Assembly (NCBI GenBank): GCA_900319375.1
Contig: ONOI01000006.1
Coordinates: 1-47,730 of the forward strand
DNA: 47,730 bases
DNA from: an uncultured Bacteroidales bacterium
Lineage (GTDB): Bacteria > Bacteroidota > Bacteroidia > Bacteroidales > UBA932
Direction: 5' to 3'
This document shows, piece after piece, positions 34,427 to 42,359 of the stretch. Within the stretch, counting starts at the first letter, position 1, and every line of letters begins with the position of its first letter. The position numbers were made by a program, and so were the translations under genes. The notes under the pieces were generated by a model that searched no databases, was not told the DNA's origin, and worked only from the letters and a program-made list of their open reading frames with translations.

Positions 34427-37243
34427 CTAGAACCCAACAAAGGAGTGTGATTCCCCCCTATTGAGTTCTCCCTGGAATTGGGTGGACGATTTGCGTTTAT
34501 TGATCCTGTAACAGACAGACAGGAGATAGTACCTGCCGTAAGTAGGCCTCCAGGACTGAGCTATATAGTCGTCGGACATACTGATGGAATAAGAAGAGCC
34601 GGCACTAAGGATATCGTTTCCTGAGACGGAAATGCGTAAACGCCCTTCAAGCAGGTTTACTCCTGCGGCCAGGCCCAACAACTGAGTTGTCACTCGAGGG
34701 AAGTTTCCAAAAACAGGGATTGATCCATTTATATCATATCGTCCACTCAGAAACAGCTTGTTTTGACTAGTCCAGTGTACGCTCAGACTGCCGGAAGGAC
34801 TGATCACGCGGGAAAGCAATTGAGCGCCATCTGTCGAAGATTCCTGATATCTAAGATTGGCATCAAGGCGGATATTCAGACTTTTGTGTAACCTGGCGGA
34901 GATATATGAGGGAAAACTTGGCGAAAAGTCTCGCATTAAAATAAGATTATTCCCCTTGTAGACAGGTGTTTGCTGATAAGAGACTTGCGGCGATAGAAAT
35001 AATCTGGCTTTCCAGGCTTTAATGCTCTGGGTGAAAGTGACTGCTCCGCTTGCCCGCCAATTTCCCTCGCAATTCTCAAAAGTAGTAAGACTTGCCCCAG
35101 GCAAAGCGGTGTAGCCGTATTGGTCTAGAAGGGTTGGCGCGGTAAAATAACTTATCTTTGATACGATCGCATTCTGTCTTGTTGAAATATTTGCACTAAC
35201 GTCAATGCTTGACGAAGTCTTTGGAAATGTGTGGGCATAATGCGCTGTTAAACTATGAGTATGAGAGGGCCGAAGATCCGGATTTCCAGCGACGAGATAG
35301 AGGGGATCATTGTCACTCAGCCTGTCACGGAGTTGTTCTATGCTTGGGATACTGGAGTCCATGTGATATTGCAATATGAACTCATCCCATTTGAACACTA
35401 CCCCAACGTCCGGCAATACGAATTGATGAGGTGCGGCATCCAAGGTAGGGATCCTTTCTGTGTCGATATGGGAAGCGAAGCCTACACCCAAAGAAGCCAT
35501 ATAGCCCCATTGTTTAGTCCTCTTTTCATATTGCAACACCGGTCCGTGTGAGACATACTGCCGGGAAAAATCAAACGTATTGACCGTGTTGGTCATAGGA
35601 GAGGGGAGCTTTCCTGTGGCATCATAGTAATCCAGACCAAGTTGGGTGTGGTGTTGATTGGAGTACTCGACTCCATAGCTGACGGATAAGGAAGAAGATT
35701 CCTTTTCTGTGTTTCGAAGCCGTATGGATGCCGAGGAACTGGCCGATACGGAAAAATTATCGTTCCCCGAGGAAACGTTAAGATACCTTCTGTTGATGGA
35801 TGAAGCCAGGGTATCAATGGTCCATTCTTCTCCCTGAGAAGGTGATTTGTCAATCTTGACCATTATCGACGGCAAGACTTTCTCTGCGGAATAATTCCTC
35901 CAACTGACCATACCGGAACCGGACCACGAACGTGTATTTCCCGTCCTTTCTTCGGCTATCTTGTAGGTGTTTCCGTTCTTTATTCTGTTCCATTCCATCC
36001 GCTCCCGTTCGTTGTCTGCCTCGCTGACTGACAGATTGGTTGAAACGACCAGGTTCTTAATTTTGCTATTGTTGATTATCAGTAGGGACGTGAGATTGTG
36101 TGTTCCTGAGGAACTCCGGTTAAACAGAGTATCAGACACCTCCCTCTCAGGGCTGTCTACTGATGCCAGATATGTTTTCAGTGATCTTGAGAAACTGTTT
36201 CTCCGGTCGTCCTTGTAAGAGTAGTCAAACCGGATATTGCTTCCCAGCAGTCGGTCTCCCCAGTACTTCTGGATTCCCGTAGAGACATCACTCTGAATGT
36301 GGTAATCACTCAGGCTTCCTTTGGGCATTTCGGCAACTCGAAAGCGATTGGAATTTAAGCCGAGGTTATTCGAATAGGTATTCAGGAAAAAAAGGAATCT
36401 TTCCGAAAAGAAATTTGCGTTTGCGCCAGCGAAATATCTCAACTGGGGTTTGCCGTCCTCGCGCGGAGCGCTGTCTACTCCTCCCGCGCCCTGTACATAA
36501 GCGTCGTACGCGCTTATGAATTCTTCTTTGGTGCGTATGTCGATTACCCTGTCTTTTTCGCCGTGTGTGTCTCCTTTCAGCCTGGTCTCCACTGATGCTT
36601 CCTCAAAAGACTTGATTTGAGTGACTTCGTCTGCCATCAAAGTATTGAGCGGAGCCATAGGATTATCACCGAAGAGCATAGTGCCGTTGACGTATGCCCG
36701 CTTGACACGCTGGCCGTTTATGTAAATTGCATTGTCCTTTATTTCAACGCCCGGCATCTGTCTGAGAATTTCCAGCGCACTTTCTCCCGCCATAGTGTTT
36801 ACCGCAGCCGGCTGGTAGACGAGGGTATCTCCGCGGATCTCAATCGGCGACACCTCGGCAGATACGTATGCGGCTGCAAGATCCTTATAGTCTGGCACCA
36901 CCTCTACCATAAAGGCATTGTCTCCGGGAAGAATGTCCAGGTCCATCATGGTTGTTTTGAAATTCAGGGCAGACGCGAGCATCCGTTTTTTGCCCGGGAT
37001 AATATTCTTGAATTCAAAAGAGCCGTCCTCTTTAGACATCACAGAGAGTGTGTCTTTATTTGAAATAAGCCTTACGAAAACAAAAGGCGCGGCAGAAGGC
37101 TTCCTGTTGGCGTGCAAATTATTCCAATACCAGATGGTCCTTCCGCTGACCGTGGCAAGCGAATCCCCCTCTGCGGTTTTTTGTGCAAAGGCGATAAACC
37201 CACAGAGGAACAATAGTGAGATGACACTAAATGACTTATTCAC
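34427..37243 (-). CDS. Outer-membrane receptor-like protein (carboxypeptidase-like domain + OMP_b-brl_3 barrel)
   Basis: A 938-residue protein: signal peptide ending FAQ (residue 21), carboxypeptidase-regulatory-like Ig domain (about 30-115; GSFEFKNIIPGKKRMLAS), a plug-like domain (about 130-235) with GDTLVYQPAAVNTMAGESALEILRQMPGVEI in pieces, INGQRVKRAYVNGTMLFGDNP and ADEVTQIKSFEEAS, then a large barrel. This is the TonB-receptor-like group whose barrel is OMP_b-brl_3. No TonB box is evident and no SusD is present, so the cargo is unknown. The start is GTG at 37243; no ATG gives the signal peptide. GC is lower than in the adjacent genes (21 of 60 in 36361-36420), suggesting separate origin. 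Confidence 0.87.
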   Translation of the reverse strand: MNKSFSVISLLFLCGFIAFAQKTAEGDSLATVSGRTIWYWNNLHANRKPSAAPFVFVRLISNKDTLSVMSKEDGSFEFKNIIPGKKRMLASALNFKTTMMDLDILPGDNAFMVEVVPDYKDLAAAYVSAEVSPIEIRGDTLVYQPAAVNTMAGESALEILRQMPGVEIKDNAIYINGQRVKRAYVNGTMLFGDNPMAPLNTLMADEVTQIKSFEEASVETRLKGDTHGEKDRVIDIRTKEEFISAYDAYVQGAGGVDSAPREDGKPQLRYFAGANANFFSERFLFFLNTYSNNLGLNSNRFRVAEMPKGSLSDYHIQSDVSTGIQKYWGDRLLGSNIRFDYSYKDDRRNSFSRSLKTYLASVDSPEREVSDTLFNRSSSGTHNLTSLLIINNSKIKNLVVSTNLSVSEADNERERMEWNRIKNGNTYKIAEERTGNTRSWSGSGMVSWRNYSAEKVLPSIMVKIDKSPSQGEEWTIDTLASSINRRYLNVSSGNDNFSVSASSSASIRLRNTEKESSSLSVSYGVEYSNQHHTQLGLDYYDATGKLPSPMTNTVNTFDFSRQYVSHGPVLQYEKRTKQWGYMASLGVGFASHIDTERIPTLDAAPHQFVLPDVGVVFKWDEFILQYHMDSSIPSIEQLRDRLSDNDPLYLVAGNPDLRPSHTHSLTAHYAHTFPKTSSSIDVSANISTRQNAIVSKISYFTAPTLLDQYGYTALPGASLTTFENCEGNWRASGAVTFTQSIKAWKARLFLSPQVSYQQTPVYKGNNLILMRDFSPSFPSYISARLHKSLNIRLDANLRYQESSTDGAQLLSRVISPSGSLSVHWTSQNKLFLSGRYDINGSIPVFGNFPRVTTQLLGLAAGVNLLEGRLRISVSGNDILSAGSSYSISMSDDYIAQSWRPTYGRYYLLSVCYRINKRKSSTQFQGELNRGESHSFVGF

Positions 37244-37274
37244 TCCAATCTTTTAATAACGGGATATAAGAGAA

Positions 37275-39008
37275 TTAATACAAGAGTACCGCCATCTCGC
37301 AGGCCTTGCAGTCGAAGAGGAGGGGGAAGCGGCGGGAGTTGTTGACGAGGAAGAGGCTGCCGGTCTGTTTTGCGCCCTGGTGGACGGGGCAAAGACCGAG
37401 TTCGTACTTGATGCAGTACTTGGAGCGCATAAGCTCGCCCGGGAGGCGGCCGGTCTGAAGGGTTTCCGGGGCGATGGAGGGGGCGCTTCCCGTCTTCAGT
37501 GGAATCGCGCGGACCGGCTGGGAATCGAGCCCAGCGGCGAGCTCGCGGCGAAGGCCGTTGAGGGCAGCGGCACTGAGATGGGGGAAGCCACCATTAGACC
37601 CGATGGACGCGACAGCGAAGCAGTAATGGTCTACGCGCTTTGAGAGCTGACCCGAAATAAGTGAGGCCGCGCGCTCGGAATCGCGGGCCGTTTCGCAATC
37701 CGAGACCGAGACGGAAGCCTGACGGCCATCCTCGGAAGTCGCAACCACCGAGAGCGATGACCCGCTAGCCGCAACGTCCAGTTCCACCTCTACGAACCTC
37801 CTGCAGGGATTCGCGTCCAAGCTCTTTTCAAAGGCGGTGGAGATGTTGCGCCAGAGAGTAACTCCGGGCTTCAGGCCTGCGACCGGTTTGCAAACAATCT
37901 TATTCCCCTGGCACACATCGCCCCTGAAGCCGATGATTTCCCCGTCCGAGACGAACGCGAAACCGTCGCCATTATGAAGATCCAGCGCTCTCGGGCCCAT
38001 GGTAATCTCCATCCCCTGCGCCACCGGGCGGACGGACGAGACGGCGCCTATTTCTTCGCCCATCGACTTCGGAGTATCGAGCGAAGCCCATTTCCCGCGC
38101 TTGCCGTCCAGGAACAGTTCGGTAAACCCACGGTTGAAGGTCTTCGAAAGATCGGGCGTAAAACCGCCTTCCACCCGGCCAAACGAAGCGCGCCTCAAAG
38201 CACCTCCAGAGGCCGCTACCAGTTTATCGAGCAAAAGGGAGTAATGTCTTACGGTATTTCGAACGTATGAGGCGTTTTTCAGGCGGCCTTCAATCTTGAA
38301 GGATGTAGCGCCGGCGGCTACAAGATCCGAAAGCCTTGCGCTGAGGTTGAAATCTTTCAAGGACAGAAGCGCTTTGTCGCGAACCAGTACCTTTCCTTCG
38401 GAATCTACCAGGTCGTAAAGATTTCTGCAGGCCTGGATACACTCGCCACGGTCGCCACTCCTGGCCCCATCAGTCAGGACCTCCGACATAGTACACTGTC
38501 CGCTGTAACAGACGCAAAGGGCGCCGTGGACAAAGCATTCGATTTCGCAGGGGACAGCCGAAGCAATCTCCCGGATAAGCGAAAGCGGCAGTTCCCGCTC
38601 CAGAATAAGCCTGGAACAGCCGGCCTCGGCAAACATCCGGGCGCGCTCGACCGTTCTGATCGAACACTGGGTTGAAGCATGGAGAGGGATGCGGATATCA
38701 TCCCATATCCCCACGCGGGGATCGCGTATGATGAAGGCGTCCGCGCCCGCCTGCTGCGCCGCGATCATCTGGCGGTGGACTTCGGGCATCTGCTCCTCGC
38801 GCAGCAGAATGTTGAAAGTAACGAAGATTTTGGCACCGAACTTATGTGCGTATGCGCAGAGCCTGGCGATTTCCTCTACGGAATTACCTGCGTCTTTGCG
38901 CGCCCCGAAATCCGGCCCGGCGATATACACCGCATCGGCACCGCAGTCGATAGCTGCGATGCCGATGTCTGTGTTTCTTGCCGGGGCAAGAAGTTCGAGT
39001 GTTTTCAT
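37275..39008 (-). CDS. Peptidase U32 family protein
   Basis: A 577-residue U32 protein. The family signature ECFVHGALCVCYSGQCTMS is present exactly at 157-175, with the N-terminal LELLAPARN (4-12) and GADAVYIAG. The C-terminal third holds the extra domains of long U32 proteins and ends with a Cys pair region KYCIKYELGLCPVHQ and FDCKACEMAVLLY that may complete an iron-sulphur site. Some U32 members act in RNA hydroxylation (RlhA, TrhP) rather than proteolysis, so the peptidase label is by family only. The gene follows the TPR gene by 3 bp. Confidence 0.93.
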   Translation of the reverse strand: MKTLELLAPARNTDIGIAAIDCGADAVYIAGPDFGARKDAGNSVEEIARLCAYAHKFGAKIFVTFNILLREEQMPEVHRQMIAAQQAGADAFIIRDPRVGIWDDIRIPLHASTQCSIRTVERARMFAEAGCSRLILERELPLSLIREIASAVPCEIECFVHGALCVCYSGQCTMSEVLTDGARSGDRGECIQACRNLYDLVDSEGKVLVRDKALLSLKDFNLSARLSDLVAAGATSFKIEGRLKNASYVRNTVRHYSLLLDKLVAASGGALRRASFGRVEGGFTPDLSKTFNRGFTELFLDGKRGKWASLDTPKSMGEEIGAVSSVRPVAQGMEITMGPRALDLHNGDGFAFVSDGEIIGFRGDVCQGNKIVCKPVAGLKPGVTLWRNISTAFEKSLDANPCRRFVEVELDVAASGSSLSVVATSEDGRQASVSVSDCETARDSERAASLISGQLSKRVDHYCFAVASIGSNGGFPHLSAAALNGLRRELAAGLDSQPVRAIPLKTGSAPSIAPETLQTGRLPGELMRSKYCIKYELGLCPVHQGAKQTGSLFLVNNSRRFPLLFDCKACEMAVLLY

Positions 39009-39011
39009 TGG

Positions 39012-39950
39012 CTACTTGAGAGCCTTGAGCTGCTTCTGAGCCTCGGGACCATAGGCAGGATCATTCTCGACCATCTTGTAATACTCGATAGCCTTGGCGT
39101 TGTTTTTCTGACCCTGATAGAGAGTAGCGATGGTGAACTTTACGGCTGATACATTGCCTGCGCCGGGTTTGAGTTCAACATATTTCTCGAAGCTGGCGAT
39201 AGCCTTCTCAGTCTTGCTGAGGTTCTGGGCTGCAAGACCTGCGATGTAGCAGGCGTCTGCATTCTCAAGGTAAGAGTTGCTCTTGTCTGCGTTCTCGATA
39301 GCTTCGGCGAACTTCTTGGCTTTGTTGGCTGCGTTGGCCTTCTTGAGGAAGATACCGGAAATCTGCTTCTTTGCGGCTTTTTCCTGACCGAGAGCGGCTG
39401 CTGCCTCATAAGTCTCGACGGCCTTCTCAATATTTCCGGTCTTCTCGTATGCCTGACCGAGGTACAGGGTTGCCTTAGCATTTGTAGGATCGACCTCGAG
39501 GGTCTTCTGGAAAGCCTCTGCTGCGGCCTCGAAATCCTTTGCCTTCAGGAGTTTTGAACCTTTTTGGATATAGGCCTGAGGGATGAGGGCCTGAGCCTCG
39601 ACTGCGGTAGATTCTGCTCCGAACTTCTCTGCAAGGGCTGCTGCCTCTGCGAGTTTTACGACTGCTCCGTCGTAGTCTCCTTCCTTAAGAACGTCCTTTG
39701 CGATAGAAAGGCTGAGCGAGGGCATAATGCTTTCGCAGTTGGCTACGATATCCGCAGCGCCTTCGGCCTCTCCGCAAGCAATCGCGAGATCGTATGCTTT
39801 CTGGAAATAATCCATGGCTCCGGCCTTGTCTCCGAGAGCGATAGCCTCTGCACCATGGTTGTAAAGATCCGTTGCTTCATTTACATCCTGCGCGAAGCCC
39901 AGCGAAAGGGCTGCGAAAAGCGCGCAAACTGATACTAATACCTTCTTCAT
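39012..39950 (-). CDS. Secreted tetratricopeptide-repeat protein
   Basis: A 312-residue protein with a signal peptide ending GFA (residue 20) followed by at least five TPR-like helical pairs over about 25-300, for example EATDLYNHGAEAIALGDKAGAMDYFQKA in two parts, AEAFQKTLEVDPTNAKATLYLGQAY, and AIASFEKYVELKPGAGN. TPRs are protein-binding scaffolds; the partner is not visible. It has its own complete promoter and is probably co-transcribed with the U32 gene. Confidence 0.9.
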   Translation of the reverse strand: MKKVLVSVCALFAALSLGFAQDVNEATDLYNHGAEAIALGDKAGAMDYFQKAYDLAIACGEAEGAADIVANCESIMPSLSLSIAKDVLKEGDYDGAVVKLAEAAALAEKFGAESTAVEAQALIPQAYIQKGSKLLKAKDFEAAAEAFQKTLEVDPTNAKATLYLGQAYEKTGNIEKAVETYEAAAALGQEKAAKKQISGIFLKKANAANKAKKFAEAIENADKSNSYLENADACYIAGLAAQNLSKTEKAIASFEKYVELKPGAGNVSAVKFTIATLYQGQKNNAKAIEYYKMVENDPAYGPEAQKQLKALK

Positions 39951-39981
39951 ATCGTTAAATCTTTTATTGCCGGTTGAAAGA

Positions 39982-40013
39982 CAAAATTATTAAAAAATAC
40001 TAACTACTCCAAA
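39982..40013 (-). promoter_or_regulatory. Promoter of the TPR-U32 unit
   Basis: Minus-strand TTTG (40010-40013), 20-bp spacer, TAATTTTG (39982-39989), about 31 bp before the ATG. The -33 element lies inside the end of the aminopeptidase gene. Confidence 0.8.
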
Positions 40014-41779
40014 CCGATGGGGCTGGTTTTTACCTTCAGCCACCGGGCTACTTCTTCATCAAGCAGCGTGCCAAGATTGTCGAACACCCTGCGGTTGTAG
40101 TCGTTAAGCCACTCTATTTCCCACTTGTCCAGCAGGCTTAGATCGAGAATAGAAGTATCGAAATGACACATTGTTAGCGTCTCGAAGCAAAGAAAATGGC
40201 CGAATTCGGAGGTCCCGGCATCGACCGTCAGGACGAGGTTTTCGTGGCGCACGCCGTGTTTGCCCTCGCGATAGATTCCCGGCTCGTCGGAGGTGATCAT
40301 GCCTTCGACAATCGGGGTCGGGTCGAGGTTCTGCCGGATCTGGTGGGGCCCTTCGTGGACTCCGAGGAAGAAGCCGACGCCGTGGCCGGTCCCATGTCCG
40401 AAGTTCATCAGGTTGCGCCACAGCGGCAGGCGGGCCGCAGCATCGATCCTGCAACCGGGCGTCCCGGCGGGGAAAACGGCTGCCGCCAGGTCGATATGGG
40501 CCTTCAGGACCAGGGTGTAGTCGCGTATTTCTTCGGGCGTACATTCGCCCATGGGGACGGTACGGGTGATGTCGGTCGTGCCGCTCAGGAACTGGCCGCC
40601 CGAGTCGCAAAGATACAGGCCGTGGGGCTCGATCGCCGGCGCTTCCTCGCCGCGGGGTGTGATATAATGGGGCAGCGCTGCGCCCTTCCCGTAGGCTGAA
40701 ATAGTCTCGAAACTGTCGCCCTGGTAGTCCTCGATCTCGGCGCGGTACTGCCCGAGCCTTACGGCCGCATCCCACTCTGTCACTCTCTTTCCCGCCTCGA
40801 CACTCTTTTCGAGCCAGAAGAGGAACTTTTCCATGGCCACGCCGTCGCGGATGTGGCATTCGCGCATCCATTCGATCTCTTGCGGGCTTTTCTGCTCCTT
40901 TCGGCGCGCTACCGGACTCGGGGCCACGATTACGGGGCCGGATGCCGCTTCGCGCAGTTCGCAGTTTGCGGTCACGCTATCAAGCCAGAGCCTGCCTTCG
41001 AACGACGAGAGCTCAAGGCCGACCTCGCCATAGGGCAGCAGTTCGATTCCGTCGCCCTGCAGGGCTTCGAAAGTCTCTTCGGTAATCGGGTCTTCAACTT
41101 CCTCCTTCAAGACAAACCATTTGGCAAAGTCCTGGCCCACAAGAAGATAGGATATGACCATCGGGTTGTATTCGATATCGGAAGCGCGAACGTTCAGTAT
41201 CCATGCGATCTGGTCCAGCGCGCTCAGCAGGATGGCGTCGGCGCCCCGCTCGGCTATCTCCTCGCGCAGCCACTCCATCTTCTCTTCGCGCGACTCCCCC
41301 GCCTGAATGCGGAATATCGAGGTCTGGGGCACGTCCGGGCGGTCTTCCCAGAGTACGCTCAGAAGGTCCGGGACCCCAACTAACGAAAACGTTTCACGCA
41401 GCTCGTCGGCGTCTGCCGAGGCAGTACAAAGCGAATCTACGGCGACTACAGCCCCGTCCGGGAACTGGCTTGCTAGCCATTCGGGAATAAGTACCTGCTC
41501 CGGGACCCGGGTTTTGTGGAGTATGACGCCCGTGCCCTCGAGCTGCTCTACCGCCTGAATGAAGTAGCGCGTGTCCGTCCAGAGTCCGGCGTGGTCCAGG
41601 GTCACGACTACGTCGCCGGCCTCGCCCGTGAAACCGGTAAGCCAGCGGACCTGCTTCCAGCGCTCGGCCGGATACTCGCTCTGGTGGGGGTCGGATCCCC
41701 CGATAATGACGGCGTCCCAGCCGCGTCCGCGCATCAGCGAACGCAGAGCTTCGATTCGTTCGGCGTAAATGTTACTCAT
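40004..41779 (-). CDS. Xaa-Pro aminopeptidase (M24B family)
   Basis: A 591-residue cytosolic metalloaminopeptidase that removes the first residue when the second is proline. Two creatinase N-like domains (about 1-155 and 158-305) precede the pita-bread catalytic domain. The five metal ligands are D392 (LCDSGGQF), D403 (TTDITRTV), H466 (GHGTGHGVG), E499 (TSDEPGIY) and E513 (RHENLVL). The length and two N-terminal domains fit the long, eukaryote-like aminopeptidase P type. Start overlaps the DUF3109 stop by 8 bp. Confidence 0.96.
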   Translation of the reverse strand: MSNIYAERIEALRSLMRGRGWDAVIIGGSDPHQSEYPAERWKQVRWLTGFTGEAGDVVVTLDHAGLWTDTRYFIQAVEQLEGTGVILHKTRVPEQVLIPEWLASQFPDGAVVAVDSLCTASADADELRETFSLVGVPDLLSVLWEDRPDVPQTSIFRIQAGESREEKMEWLREEIAERGADAILLSALDQIAWILNVRASDIEYNPMVISYLLVGQDFAKWFVLKEEVEDPITEETFEALQGDGIELLPYGEVGLELSSFEGRLWLDSVTANCELREAASGPVIVAPSPVARRKEQKSPQEIEWMRECHIRDGVAMEKFLFWLEKSVEAGKRVTEWDAAVRLGQYRAEIEDYQGDSFETISAYGKGAALPHYITPRGEEAPAIEPHGLYLCDSGGQFLSGTTDITRTVPMGECTPEEIRDYTLVLKAHIDLAAAVFPAGTPGCRIDAAARLPLWRNLMNFGHGTGHGVGFFLGVHEGPHQIRQNLDPTPIVEGMITSDEPGIYREGKHGVRHENLVLTVDAGTSEFGHFLCFETLTMCHFDTSILDLSLLDKWEIEWLNDYNRRVFDNLGTLLDEEVARWLKVKTSPIGLE

Positions 41780-42359
41780 CTCCGTTGACGTGTTTGGCCG
41801 CGGCGCAGAGCATCTCGTAGAACTCCTCGCCGTAGGCAGCTATAAGGGGTTTTTTCAGGAATTTGTAGACTCGTATTTTCTTCTCGCGACCGAGGCGGTA
41901 GGCTTCCTTGCAGATATGCCAGCGGTGGAGGTTAAGAGCCTGGCCGCCTCCCGTGAGCTTCGTGACGCGAATCGGGTAGAGGCTGCAGGAGATGGGCTTG
42001 CGAAGGCCCTTGCACTCGATTGCGCAAAGGCAGTTCCCATCGCCCGGGAAATGGCAGTAGGCGCAGGCGGCCGAACCATCGGAGAGCGGGGTCACGAGGT
42101 CGCCGTCACGGTCGATCGAGAAAAATCCTTCACGCCCAACCGCGGCGCGGCCTGCGTCGGTCATAAGCTCCTGGAACGCGGGGTAATCGCGCTCGAGGCC
42201 CTCGAGTTCTTCCTCTTTAAGGGGCGCTCCGCTGTCTCCTTCGATACAGCAGGCTCCCTTACACGCTTCGTAGTCACAGGCGAAATACTCCGTCACGACT
42301 TCCTCCGAGACGAGGATGTCGCCAATCTGGATGATGGTTCCGAAAAGGTCGCGGTGCAT
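41772..42359 (-). CDS. DUF3109 family cysteine-rich protein
   Basis: A 195-residue cytosolic protein with twelve or so cysteines arranged in the DUF3109/YkgJ-like pattern: CDYEACKGACC (28-38), CAYCHFPGDGNCLCAIECKGLRKPISC in pieces over about 98-126, and WHICKEA. These should bind zinc or an iron-sulphur cluster. The biochemical role is unknown. The ATG shares a base with the stop of the M16-like gene (TAATG) and the stop overlaps the aminopeptidase start, so the three are translationally linked. Confidence 0.93.
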   Translation of the reverse strand: MHRDLFGTIIQIGDILVSEEVVTEYFACDYEACKGACCIEGDSGAPLKEEELEGLERDYPAFQELMTDAGRAAVGREGFFSIDRDGDLVTPLSDGSAACAYCHFPGDGNCLCAIECKGLRKPISCSLYPIRVTKLTGGGQALNLHRWHICKEAYRLGREKKIRVYKFLKKPLIAAYGEEFYEMLCAAAKHVNGDE

